A stretch of 42,482 nt of DNA from Chitinophagaceae bacterium (GCA_016713085.1 JADJPV010000003.1:1-42482), one strand, 5' to 3'; positions 10,262 through 20,213 are shown, numbered from the stretch's first letter. A program made the numbers and translations. The notes: a model not told the origin generated them from the sequence alone.

Positions 10262-11881
10262 TCATACAACCCCGTCTTCAAAAAACTTCGGCGCCATCCG
10301 TTTCTTCGTTGCCTGTTCAAATGCATAAGCAAGAGCAAATAATTCACCTTCTTTGTAAGCACCCGCAATAAACGATAACCCTGCAGGCAGTTCATGCACC
10401 GCACCCATAGGAACAGTAATATGCGGATAACCCGCCATGGCAGCAGGCGGACAAAAATAAAATCCCGTATCATAATCACCATTAATCAAATCAATACAAC
10501 AGGCAAGTCCAATACTTGTACCTGCAATCGCATCCAGTTTTTCTTTCTGCATCAGTTCATCAATGATCTTCCTCGCCGATGTTGTTTTCTTTACGGCTTC
10601 TATGTATTCCTTACTGTCTAACCCCGCTTTTGCATTGCAGAGCTCCAGCTGTTCCTGTTTAAAATAAGGCATGGCCGTTGCTTCATTCGCTTTGTTGAAC
10701 GCAATCACATCAGCCAGTGATTTGATGTTTATATTGGATGTTGACAGATATTTATTCACCCCGTCTTTAAATTCATACTGCAACACTGCCAGTTCTCCCG
10801 AACCTGCTTCTCTTGTCAATTTCAACAGCTCCACTTCCACAATCACAGCGCCCTTGCTCTTCAATACTTCAATGGCCGACTTATATAATCCAACCATTCC
10901 TTCATGTCCTGTCAGAAATGCTTTTTCAATACCAATACGTTTTCCGTTCAGTGCATGGACGTCTAAGAACTTTGTATAATCGGTTTTTAGATGTTCTTTG
11001 CTTTCATTCGTTACTGCATCATCCGCATCAACACCTGTCATGGCTCCTAACAGAATCGCTGCATCTTTCACCGTTCTTGCCATGGGACCTGCTGTATCCT
11101 GTGTGGCTGAAATAGGAATGATGCCGCTGCGGCTTACCAAACCAACCGTTGGCTTCATACCCACAATACCACAGAAAGAAGAAGGTGCAATCACCGAACC
11201 ATCGGTTTCTGTACCAATGGCCACGGCACAAAAATTAGCGGCCACGGCTGCACCTGATCCCGAACTTGATCCGCAGGGATTACGATCAAGCATCACCGGA
11301 TTTTTTGTTTGTCCGCCACGGCTGCTCCATCCGCTGGTCGATCGGGTGGAACGGAAATTGGCCCATTCACTCAGGTTGGTTTTTCCCAACAGCACTGCAC
11401 CGCTTGCCCGCAGTTGTTTAATGACGAATGCATCTTTCGATGCAATATTTCCTTTCAGTGCAAGTGCACCTGCCGTGGTCATCATTTTGTCGCCGGTATT
11501 AATATTGTCTTTAATCAGTACAGGAATGCCGTGCATGGGTCCACGCAGTTTTCCTGACTTGCGTTCTTTGTCCATTTCATCAGCAATGGAAAGGGCATCG
11601 GGGTTGAGTTCAATCACGGAGTTGATGGCCGCACCGTTTTTATCCATGGCTTCAATGCGTTTAAGATACAGTTCGGTGAGCGACCTCGCTGTGTATTCGC
11701 CGTTCTGCATTTTCTGCTGCAGTTCATCAATGGTTATTTCGTTCAGTGCAAAATCATCGGGCAGGGATGTGGTGGTTGCTGCTTTTTCTTTATCGGTACC
11801 AGTATTGCAGGAAGCGATGGACACGGTGCCGATGGCGAGACCGGCAACAGAACCTGATTTCAAAAAATTTCTTCTGTTCAT
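10262..11881 (-). CDS. Amidase signature family enzyme, Tat/lipoprotein exported
   Basis: 539 residues, intact. MNRRNFLKSGSVAGLAIG is a twin-arginine-type signal with SIASC placing a lipid Cys at residue 25. The amidase signature triad is visible: Lys124 in VLIKDN, cis-Ser205 in CGSSSGSG, and nucleophile Ser229 in ETDGSV, the last two 24 apart as in the family. Enzymes of this class hydrolyse amide bonds of small amides, peptides or acyl-amides; the substrate cannot be assigned. Likely anchored in the periplasm or envelope. Its promoter and first 36 codons are duplicated at 13779-13948. Confidence 0.93.
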   Translation of the reverse strand: MNRRNFLKSGSVAGLAIGTVSIASCNTGTDKEKAATTTSLPDDFALNEITIDELQQKMQNGEYTARSLTELYLKRIEAMDKNGAAINSVIELNPDALSIADEMDKERKSGKLRGPMHGIPVLIKDNINTGDKMMTTAGALALKGNIASKDAFVIKQLRASGAVLLGKTNLSEWANFRSTRSTSGWSSRGGQTKNPVMLDRNPCGSSSGSGAAVAANFCAVAIGTETDGSVIAPSSFCGIVGMKPTVGLVSRSGIIPISATQDTAGPMARTVKDAAILLGAMTGVDADDAVTNESKEHLKTDYTKFLDVHALNGKRIGIEKAFLTGHEGMVGLYKSAIEVLKSKGAVIVEVELLKLTREAGSGELAVLQYEFKDGVNKYLSTSNINIKSLADVIAFNKANEATAMPYFKQEQLELCNAKAGLDSKEYIEAVKKTTSARKIIDELMQKEKLDAIAGTSIGLACCIDLINGDYDTGFYFCPPAAMAGYPHITVPMGAVHELPAGLSFIAGAYKEGELFALAYAFEQATKKRMAPKFFEDGVV

Positions 11882-11945
11882 GATGATTGCGTTGAGGAAG
11901 TGAAAAATTTGGCTGTTTCAAATCTATTGAATTATGATGGGTTTG
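11777..11945. repeat. Direct repeat copy A (amidase head plus upstream region)
   Basis: About 168 bases matching 13779-13948 in the same orientation with roughly nine substitutions and no clear indels. It covers the first ~34 codons of the amidase and about 60 bases upstream (ctgtttcaaatctattgaat). Between the copies lies the AbiEi-like/Fic gene. Confidence 0.85.
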
Positions 11946-12098
11946 CAGAATGCCTGGAATACGCCTGCTTATTATCGGCTGACCTTTACCCGAAAACACG
12001 GCCTTTTCTGAGTTTTCTTAGCAATTTTACCTGCCGATTCAATCAAAATACTGCCACAAATGGTTTTGAATTTCAATATTTTATACTATTTTTAGCAT
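11946..12098. other. Upstream spacer with no recognised feature
   Basis: Unique DNA between the duplicated amidase promoter segment and the 24-bp iterons. I see no open frame of note. It probably contains the amidase promoter on the minus strand. Confidence 0.4.
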
Positions 12099-12100
12099 CA

Positions 12101-12188
12101 AAACCTGGTAATCGTGCATGACCAGAACCTGGTAATCACACACGATCAAAACCTGGTAATCGTGCATGACCAAAACCTGGTAATCGTA
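12101..12188. repeat. 24-bp iterons upstream of the Fic gene
   Basis: AACCTGGTAATC recurs at 12102, 12126, 12150 and 12174, exactly 24 bases apart. Full units read AAACCTGGTAATCGTGCATG plus ACCA. Unit 2 varies (CACACACGAT), and unit 4 is partial. Each complete unit holds a GGT...ACC dyad. The last unit ends about 30 bases before the Fic start codon, so the array is a likely operator. Confidence 0.85.
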
Positions 12189-12218
12189 AAAACCGATTTT
12201 TACTTAGAAATGTAAAGT

Positions 12219-13763
12219 ATGGCAACAGCAAGCGAAAAATTAGCAGCATCACTCGAAGTCCTTAAAAAAATTCAGGGTAAGGGAATAATAGCGATAAAGT
12301 CAGCTCAATTAAGCGAAACTCATCGGGTACGCCTTTAAAAATGGATTTATTAAAGAGGTTGTAAAAGGATGGTATATAGCAACACCTCCTGATGAAAAGC
12401 AAGGCGACAGCACTTCCTGGTATGCTTCGTACTGGCATTTTTGTGCACAGTTCTTAGCTAACAGATACGGAGAAGCTTATTACATATCTCCCGAACAATC
12501 ATTGCAGATACATTCGGGCAGCTGGACGGTACCAAAGCAGGTGATAATACGAACAGAAAAAGGAACAAATCATATTACACCGCTGCCTTATGAAACTTCC
12601 TTGTGGAACTGGGGGGTTCCGCTTCCAAAAAAAGCTGCAGTAGTTACAATAGAGGGAATAAGAATGTTAACGCTTCCATCTGCACTTGTATATTCTACGC
12701 CATCCGTATTCAAAACAAATGCAAGGGATGTAAGAATCTGTCTGGCAATGATTGGCGATTCATCCGAAATACTGGAAATACTTCTTGAAGGAGGTCATAC
12801 AGTAATTGCAGGACGGCTTGCAGGTGCCTTTCGGAATATCGGGAACAGCAGAATTGCTGATGATATTGTTAAAACAATGCAATCAGCAGATTATAAAGTA
12901 AAGAAACAGATCCATTTGAAACAGCCACAGCTCTTGCTCTTTCAGCAAAAGAAAAATCGCCCTATGTAAACAGGATAAGGATGATGTGGCATGAAATGAG
13001 AGACACTGTTATAAAGTATTTTCCAAAAGCTCCGGGGCTGCCCAATGATCATGAAAACTATATGCAGCAGGTGGAGGATATATATACAACAGATGCTTAC
13101 AACTCTTTATCAATAGAGCGGTATCAGGTTACGCCTCAATTGATTGAAAATGTGCGAACCGGTGCATGGGACAGTAACAATAATGAGGAACATAAAAAAC
13201 AAAGAGATGCAATGGCAGCCCGTGGTTACTGGCAGGCTACGCAAAAGGTAAGGGAAACTATCATTAAAATATTAACAGGAAAAAATGCCGGAGAGGTTGC
13301 TGATGCAGATCATGGCGACTGGTACAGAGAACTGTTTGCAGCAAGTGTAGCTGCCGGAATTTTAAAAGCATCCGATCTGGCCGGTTACAGAAACCAGCAG
13401 GTTTACATCAGCAACTCCATGCATGTACCCATCAACAACAATGCTGTGCGAGATGCAATGCCGGCCTTATTTGAGCTGTTACAAAATGAACCCGAAGCTT
13501 CCGTAAGGGCAGTACTCGGTCATTTTATGTTTGTATTTATTCATCCCTATATGGATGGCAACGGACGTATGGGGCGGTTTTTAATGAACGTAATGCTGGC
13601 ATCTGGTGGTTACCCATGGACGGTAATACCGGTTGAAGAACGTACAACGTATATGGAAGCTTTGGAGAAAGCAAGTGTACGTGCCGATATTGAACCCTTT
13701 GCGAAATTTTTATCTTACTTAGTAAGTGAAGGGTTAAAAGGAACTCCGGTTGCAACAATTTAA
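12219..13763 (+). CDS. Fic-domain AMP-transferase-type protein with AbiEi-like N-terminus (two frame breaks)
   Basis: About 515 residues once breaks near 12325 and 12905 (A-run) are closed. The N-terminus (KLAASLEVLKKIQGKGIIAI, RLLKNGFIKEVVKGWYIATP) resembles the winged-helix head of AbiEi-type antitoxin regulators. The next ~200 residues (YYISPEQSLQIHSGSWTVPK, RMLTLPSALVYSTPSVFKTN) fit the AbiEi-like body. The C-terminal half is a Fic fold: active-site HPYMDGNGRMGR near residue 442 and an inhibitory-helix motif SLSIER near residue 296, where the usual G/N is Arg. Fic proteins usually transfer AMP from ATP to a target hydroxyl. Fusion to a DNA-binding head plus upstream iterons suggests a self-regulating toxin-type module. 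It is flanked by direct repeats of the amidase head. Target unknown. Confidence 0.85.
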
Positions 13764-13778
13764 AATGCCCGTTGTTTA

Positions 13779-13885
13779 GCTGCTGATTTTTCTTTATCGG
13801 TTCCTGTATTGCAGGATGCGATGGACACAGTGCCAATGGCGAGACCGGCAACAGAACCTGATTTCAAAAAATTTCTTCTGTTCAT
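13779..13885 (-). pseudogene. Amidase N-terminal remnant
   Basis: Reads from 13885 as MNRRNFLKSGSVAGLAIGTV then SIASCNTGTDKEKS, matching the intact amidase residue for residue before homology stops 15 bases past the Fic stop. No downstream amidase sequence follows. It is a broken second copy of the gene head. Confidence 0.85.
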
Positions 13886-13948
13886 GATGATTGCATTGAG
13901 GAGGTGAAAAATTTGGCTGTTTCAAATCTATTGAATTATGCTGGGTTT
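13779..13948. repeat. Direct repeat copy B (amidase head plus upstream region)
   Basis: Partner of 11777-11945, about 95% identical by eye. Substitutions are scattered in both the coding and the upstream part, so the duplication is not brand-new. It ends at about 13948, where both copies lose similarity after gctggg/gatggg. Confidence 0.85.
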
Positions 13949-14029
13949 GGGAAACAGGATGAATGTTTCTCGTTAACGTCATTCGCCACGGCAGAGCAAT
14001 GAAAGTTGGCTGTCAGCTATTGTTTTTCA

Positions 14030-14075
14030 TGGCATCGTTCCTTGCGTCGCACTCTTGTGCGGCAATGCAGGAAGC
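14030..14075. repeat. Dispersed repeat half-element
   Basis: ggcatcgttccttgcgtcgc then actcttgtgcggcaatgc. The outer parts recur in reverse complement at 21695-21768 (gccgtacaagagt ... acgcaaggaacgatgc). It lies just downstream of the large helicase gene, in the 294-base gap 13886-14179 that otherwise shows no gene. Confidence 0.6.
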
Positions 14076-14179
14076 ATTAATAGAAGAAGATTGATTTTAA
14101 CGTATTAGAATCAGATTGTGAGACCTAATCCAGAAATTTTATACCGCAGTTACTATCAATCAACGACTCATTCATTATT

Positions 14180-17100
14180 TCATTTTTTGTCAAAATGTAA
14201 TTCAGGAAGAACAATTTTCACCTCAATGTTTTTTACATCATCTGTCCAATAGACGATGAAATTCACTTTTGCCTCTTTCAACACAAAACCAATTTTCTTT
14301 AACTCACCCAATTTGTCAAGAAATTTCTTGGAGAACTTTAAAATCAATTCACCCTTTTCGTTTTTACATCCTTCATCCGAAATCGAAATCGCATCACCAC
14401 TTGTCAGCGCATTTATTCGTTTCTGAACATATTCAAAGTACCCCAAGTGTAAATCCCTATGTGAAAGATGCAATGCCAATCCGCTTGGCGGGGCAAATGT
14501 ATTGTTGTTTTCACTCCTTTCTAATTCGGCAGTCTTCAACTTGTCAAGATAATTTCCATTTAAGTGAATGGTAAGGTTTTGCCTTGCTCTTGTCATTGCA
14601 ACATACAACTGTCTTTTCTTTTCATCATCACTTGCATCAAAGTTTTCAAGTAGTATAAACACATTATCAAACTCTTTGCCTTTTGCTTTATGAATAGTGG
14701 AAACGAAAATTGTTTCTCCATTTGTGCTAATGAAATCTTCCATCTTTGATTCTCGGATAAAAACTTCAAAGTCGGTTTTATATTTTTTCTTTGTGTTTGT
14801 CCCTTCAAAATCCTTGATAAGGTTATTGCAGATTTCAAATTTTGAACTCAATTTGTATTTATCAATCAACTTTCTCTTTGCTCTTCCCCAAACATCATCA
14901 TTGATAATAAATACTTCATCATCCAACTTCAGCTCATCCAAAAAGAAACGTACCTCTGAAAGATTATACAAACTAAAACTGTCATTGGTTTGAATCAACT
15001 TCGCTTGGAGTCCTTGCTTTGTCAGAAGTCCGGCAATCTGAAACGCTTCATCGTTTTTATGAGTCAAGATGCAAGTTGTCCCCGTAAGCCCAGTAGAAAG
15101 TATGTCGTCAATTAGCGGAGTAATAAGATTCCCATTTTTGTAATGGACAATTTTAATTCTTCCGTTTTCGGGTTGATTTGCTTCAATCGGAATTTCTTTG
15201 AGACGTTCTTTAATTGTCTTTACAAACTGGTTAGTGAATGAAACTAAATTGCTTTTACTCCTATAATTTGTAATAAGTTCATATTTGGTTGCGTTTCTCT
15301 CTCTTATTAAACTCATCATGTATTTTGAATCTGCCCCACGCCATTCGTAAATATTTTGGTCATCATCACCAACAGCAATTACCCTAATTGACTCTTCGTT
15401 CTTTTCCATCAGCACTTTAACCAATTCATATTCATTTTCGTCCATATCTTGTGCTTCGTCAATTACCAAAACCGTCTTGGTAATACGGCTTGCTTCAACC
15501 TCATTGCTTTTCATTTTCTCAACGGCAATTTTTAAGATTGAATCTGATTTATCAATCGTGCCGACTTTGCCTAAGAGGTCAAAACAATAGGAGTGAAATG
15601 TTTTTATATCAATGAAGTTGGCTGCGTTTCCAATTAGTTCAACCAATCTCTTTTTAAATTCTGTTGCTGCGGCCCTTGAAAATGTTACCATTAGCAACTG
15701 CTCGTGCTTAACATCTTCCATCAAAAGTAACGAAGCTAACTTGTGAACTAAAACTTTTGTCTTTCCGCTTCCTGGTCCCGCCGCAACCACAATGTATTTT
15801 GAATCCTTGTCGTCAATTATTCTTCGTTGAACATCAGATAATGAATCAAAAAGTTGTCTGTATTTGTTTGGTGTTATATTTCTTTTTATTTCAAGCCCTC
15901 TACTCCCTTTGAAATATTTACTTAGGAAAGAAGGAAAGTTTAATTGGAAATAGTCATCAACAAATTTCAATGCTCCTTTGTAATCGTCAATCATCTTCTT
16001 GGCATACTCGCCAACGATATGAATTTGTTGAACCTTGTGGTCGTAATACTGACTTAGCTTCTGATAGTCCTGTTCTTTGTATTGGACTCGGTTGTTCTGT
16101 TCAATTCTATCAATAGTGAGTCTGTTGTAAACTACAAGAAAGCCTCCTTCAATTTTTATTGCCTCAATTCTTGACAAATAAAACAAAGTATCTTCTATGT
16201 CTTCAATTGTTGCTTTTACCTCAAACAGTTGAATTTGCTTGGCAAATTCTTCTTGTAATTCAAGAACAGAAAATTCAACCAGTATTTCGTCTTTATCTAT
16301 CTCCCCTTCTTCCAGAATTTTATTGCTCTTGTCATACATATAGCCAACTATAAACTCTGCTAAAATATGTCGCCTTTCTAATCTCTCTTTTAATTTTTCT
16401 GTCGGTTGACAACTGATAGCAACAATATGATTCTTTGAATAATCTTTGTTGTGCCGCTTTATCCAATTCTTAATTGCCCAAAAGTTTATAATGATTTTTA
16501 TTTTGTTTGGCGAAACATCCTTACATCCACTTTCTTCTGCTAACTCATTAAGTTCTTTGATGTGAAAGGATTTTTCTTGCTCTTCAAACATTGGGCAAAG
16601 GAAATTTTCAATAAGTCTGTAACTTTCTGTAATTACAAGTGAACGGTTTTTGTTATCTCCCCTTTTTATGAATGCAGTTAAATCTTTTGCATCTGCTAAA
16701 ATTTTTTCATCACGCAACAGGTTAACAACAGCAATCACATTCTTTATTTCAACTCCTAAATTGTCAGAGATATAATCAACTCTTGATTCAGCTTCATCGG
16801 AGCTTGTTTGCTTCCTGCTTTTACTTGAAAAAAGATTTCTAATAATTCTCGTTGCAGTAATCTTTTGTTCTTCGCTGAATTTTTGCGAAATCATTATTTT
16901 GTCAATTGCCTCTTTTGCTGTTTTTGATAAAATACTAGTGGCAAAAACTCTTGGCATGTTTTGTTTACGTTTCACATAGCCTGCTTCTTCCAATGCAGAA
17001 ATTGCAGTTGTTACTCTCGTTTCAATTTCTTTTAAGTTGTCATCCCATCCTGCTGCTCTTGCTATTTCTAGAGCAGATTTCTGAACGCTTGATTTGAATT

Positions 17101-18984
17101 TTGTAATGAATTTTATTGCATTCCAAATTTGCTTTATCTCATGAATGTTAATTTTAGTTTGATTCAACAAAATGAAATGTTTGCCAAGGTCTTCTTCGTT
17201 AAATAAAACATAACAGTCGGCTGTGATGTTTTCGTCTCGTCCTGCTCTGCCTGCCTCCTGAACATAATTTTCAAGTGAATCGGAAATATCATAGTGAATT
17301 ACCATTCCAACATCTTTCTTGTCAACTCCCATTCCAAAAGCAGAAGTGGCAACCATTATCTGAACATCCCCTGAAATAAAAGCATCTTGATTATCAGTTT
17401 TTTCCTGACTTTCCATTTTACCATGAAATGCTCTTGCTTTAAATCCATTCGAACATAATCTTTCGCAAGCTCTCTCGCCTTTTTGGTTCTAGAAACATAA
17501 ATGATAGTCGGGCATTCTTTCTCTTCAATTAAATCTCGAACTGCATTATACTTCTCTTCATCATCTCCTTTTTCAAAAACCCTGTATTGCAGATTTGTTC
17601 TTGTGGCTTTGGAAGGAAAAAACTTCCAATTTGATCCTAACTTCTCTTTGAAGTAGGCACAAATATCTTCAATGACTTTTTGCTTTGCAGTTGCAGTGAA
17701 ACACGAAACTGGAATTTGTTCTTCAAGGTTTTTATTTTCTTGAAGTGATTTAATAAAATCTCCGATGTATAAATAATCAACTCTGAAATCTTGGCCCCAC
17801 GAAGAAAAGCAGTGTGCCTCATCAATTACAAAACGAACGATCTTTCTGCTTAAAAGAATTTTTTCAGTTGTCTTTGAACGCAAAGATTCAGGAGAGATAT
17901 AAAGGAGACTTGCCGACCCATCTTGAATTCTCTCAATAGATTTTGCTCTTTCGATTGGGTCAAGCAAACCGTTTATTGTAACTGCATAAGTGATTCCTAT
18001 TTTTTCAAGATTGTCAACCTGGTCTTTCATTAGCGATTGCAAAGGTGAAATCACAACTGTCAATCCTTTTGTGTTTTCACCAGCCATTAAAGCAGGAACT
18101 TGAAAAGTAATTGACTTACCACCACCTGTCGGGAATACTGCTAATAAAGATTTGTTTTCAATTGCCGCTTGAACTGCTTTCTCTTGCAGAGGTTCACCTG
18201 CATAAATTCTGTAAGCATCAAAGCCGAAATATTCTTTTAGCCCTTTATGTATGTCAAGTGCTTGTTTGCAATACTTACAACCTGTCAAGCAAGGCTTGTT
18301 TCTCAGCAAAAACATTAACCGTTCAACTTTGGGGTAATTTTTTAAAACCCAAGGTGGTGTTATTGAATAACGGTTGTTGCAATTTATGAGAGCTAAACAA
18401 TATGCCAATTCAATCGGGTGTTCCGAAATTATTTGTGAAAGGTTAGCATGTTCGCAAATATCAGAATCAAATTTTTCTCGAATTAGTTTTTCTGCTTGTG
18501 TATCGCTGCTTGTGTATGAAATGAAACGAAAAAAGGAGTTGAACTCCTTTTTATTGTTTAATAGCAAATAATAAATCTGTTTTAGTTTTTCGTCAGCTTT
18601 GTTAAAATTAGAGACTTCGTCAAAGAAAAGGTCTCTCGCCTTTATAGAATCGTTAAGCGGATTGTTTGAATCTTCTGTTTGCAGTTTGTCGTCTTTGAGT
18701 AAAGCATGATAGGGTCTTGTCGGAAACAGAAGAGGAGAGAGAAACAAAGTGTCAATGATATTAGCAGGATTTACTTTGGCATCAATAACAGCTTTCTGAA
18801 TATATTGTAAGTCGTGGTTTATAATGTTGTGCCCGCAAATGAACTGTGTCCCGTTGAGAAATTTTATGAAGTCAGCAATAGAATTTGAATGAAAAGAACT
18901 GCCATTGTCTTTGACACTTCCAATGTCGAGAATCTTTCGGCTATTCGGTTCAATCTCCGTATCAATAAAAGTAATTGAGTTCAT
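14180..18984 (-). CDS. Exonuclease-RecQ-UvrD fusion helicase (one frame break)
   Basis: About 1601 residues after closing a one-base break near 17445. Residues 1-120 look like a DnaQ/RNase T-type 3'-5' exonuclease (FIDTEIE with D8/E10, GHNIINHD with D58, a D78 block and PYHALLKD). A Cys cluster CLTGCKYC lies at 232-239. Then comes a RecQ SF2 core: VFPTGGGKS at 283-291, DEAH 388-391, SCFTATAK, SAFGMGVDKKDVGMVIHYD and QEAGRAGRD. After helical linker domains, a complete SF1 UvrD-like helicase starts near residue 1065: VVAAGPGSGKT, VTFSRAAATEF, VIDEAQDMDE, AVGDDDQNIYEWRGAD, TNYRSK, STIHKAKGKEFD, YVAMTRARQN. All key motifs are intact. Visibly AT-richer than flanking housekeeping genes. Role is inferred as DNA processing in genome defence or repair. 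Confidence 0.88.
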
Positions 18985-19370
18985 ATGGATCCAAAATAGT
19001 GATTAAAGGAAATCGTATCCCTATCATGAATAATTGTAGTTAATCTTTTTTGGTTGGCACTGTTCCCATTGCATGACGGTAACACATAAATATACGCTAC
19101 TTCATGTATAAAATTACCTTGGAAATAAATTAAACTCTACACAAGATTATTCAAGAGTCTTCTTGCTATTAAACTCAGTAAGTATACCAGTCATTTGTTG
19201 ATTCCCTTGCAGAAAGCTCGTCTGAAAAAAAGAGATGTTGTTACAGATTATATCAAGTTTAGTTTTCTTCTTAGTATTTGACTTTCCTCAAAAGACAAAT
19301 CTCCAATAGCTTTTGCTCATCATATAGGGATTCTTGTTTCAACTCTTCAATGTTTTATAAGTTAGATAAA
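18985..19370. other. Divergent intergenic region
   Basis: AT-rich, with no open frame of note. It must carry the promoter of the minus-strand helicase gene close to 18985-19050 and, at its right end, the promoter of the Xre gene. I see no hairpins or repeats other than the site listed next. Confidence 0.4.
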
Positions 19371-19401
19371 TGACCCTTAAAGTCCGTTGTCTTAAAAGCC
19401 A
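19371..19401 (+). promoter_or_regulatory. C-box-like operator of the Xre gene
   Basis: TGACCCTTAAAGTCCGTTGT followed by CTTAAAAGCCA. It has two half-operators in tandem around AGTCCGTTG, the arrangement of the GAC...AGTC-CGTG-type C-boxes bound by controller proteins of type II restriction-modification systems. It lies 21-51 bases upstream of the ATG, where C-boxes usually sit. The match is by eye and imperfect in the right half. Confidence 0.4.
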
Positions 19402-19421
19402 CAAAGACTGACCTTTCCTTT

Positions 19422-19643
19422 ATGGATATGAAAGAAAAAATTGGGCATCGGATACGACAGCTGCGGAAGGAGCTTGATATTTCACAGGAGGCTTTGGCAT
19501 TAAAAGCTGAAGTTGACCGGACCTATGTGACCGATGTAGAAAACGGCAGAAGGAATGTTTCTGTGGAGATACTTGAACGGCTAATTTCCGCACTTGAGGT
19601 ATCTGTTAGCTCTTTTTTTAACACCAAAGATTTTAATAAATAA
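19422..19643 (+). CDS. Xre-family regulator resembling a restriction-modification C protein
   Basis: 73 residues, almost entirely one helix-turn-helix domain: IGHRIRQLRKELDISQEALA, then VDRTYVTDVENGRRNVSVEI, then LERLISALEVSVSSFF. Small size, the RTY..D.ENG.RN core and the position directly before a nuclease gene (15-base gap) match C proteins, which delay and then boost endonuclease expression by binding their own promoter. A second in-frame ATG at 19428 is an equally likely start. A C-box-like site precedes it. A plain Xre repressor is the alternative. Confidence 0.82.
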   Translation: MDMKEKIGHRIRQLRKELDISQEALALKAEVDRTYVTDVENGRRNVSVEILERLISALEVSVSSFFNTKDFNK

Positions 19644-19658
19644 TTCCATACTTGAACC

Positions 19659-20213
19659 ATGGCAGTTTACAACACACAGGCTGATGCCGCAAATACAGCA
19701 GTTAGGGCTTTCCTTACAAGAATTGGGGAATATTATTTAAAAAGAAGTTTCAATACCGGAATCGGAAAAGGTAAACAGGATTGGTTAAGAATAAAGGATG
19801 AAATATTTGAGGGCAAATGTGCTTACTGCGGAAAAAGTGATTCCAAACTTCAGATAGAACATTTAATTATGTTCAATAGGGTAGAATTTGGACTTCATCA
19901 TCCTGGAAATATTGTTCCCGCCTGCGTCAACTGTAACGGCAGATCAAGAAATGAAAATAGCTCTTATAAAAGCTGGGAACAGCACCTTTCATTCATATGC
20001 GCAAGAGATAATGAGAAAGATAAATTCATGGATAGATGGAATAAAATAAAAAAACATATTGACGAAGGTGAATACAGATATCCCCCATTAAGTACGGAAG
20101 AAAAAAAAGCAATTGCAATAATTGCAAATAATCTTTATGAAAGCATTAAAAATGAATTTGAACAGGCTGTAAAGTTATTTCAGGAGTTGGATGAAGCATA
20201 TACAAAAAAATGA
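19659..20213 (+). CDS. HNH endonuclease
   Basis: 184 residues with a classical zinc-bearing HNH site: C54xxC57, E67-H68 (QIEHLI), Asn84 in GNIVPA, and C89xxC92-N. The N-terminal 50 residues and the helical C-terminus have no motif that I recognise. HNH enzymes cleave DNA with a metal ion; in an operon with a C-like protein the simplest reading is a type II restriction endonuclease. No methyltransferase gene is found in the neighbourhood, so either protection is elsewhere or the enzyme has another role. AT-rich like the helicase upstream. Confidence 0.85.
   Translation: MAVYNTQADAANTAVRAFLTRIGEYYLKRSFNTGIGKGKQDWLRIKDEIFEGKCAYCGKSDSKLQIEHLIMFNRVEFGLHHPGNIVPACVNCNGRSRNENSSYKSWEQHLSFICARDNEKDKFMDRWNKIKKHIDEGEYRYPPLSTEEKKAIAIIANNLYESIKNEFEQAVKLFQELDEAYTKK

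Noticed and set aside
10998..11903. 301-codon plus-strand ORF
   Set aside because: Antisense shadow of the intact amidase gene; Ser/Leu/Pro-rich with no motif.
11777..13948. Transposon insertion with terminal inverted repeats
   Set aside because: The flanking copies are direct repeats of a gene head, no transposase is present, and no terminal inverted repeats were found at the junctions.
13886..14179. Remaining coding sequence downstream of the amidase remnant
   Set aside because: No homology or open frame seen apart from the direct repeat and the dispersed repeat.
14180..17416. Separate UvrD-like and RecQ-like genes
   Set aside because: The two frames overlap at 17356-17416 and motif order is continuous across a one-base shift, so it is a single fusion gene.
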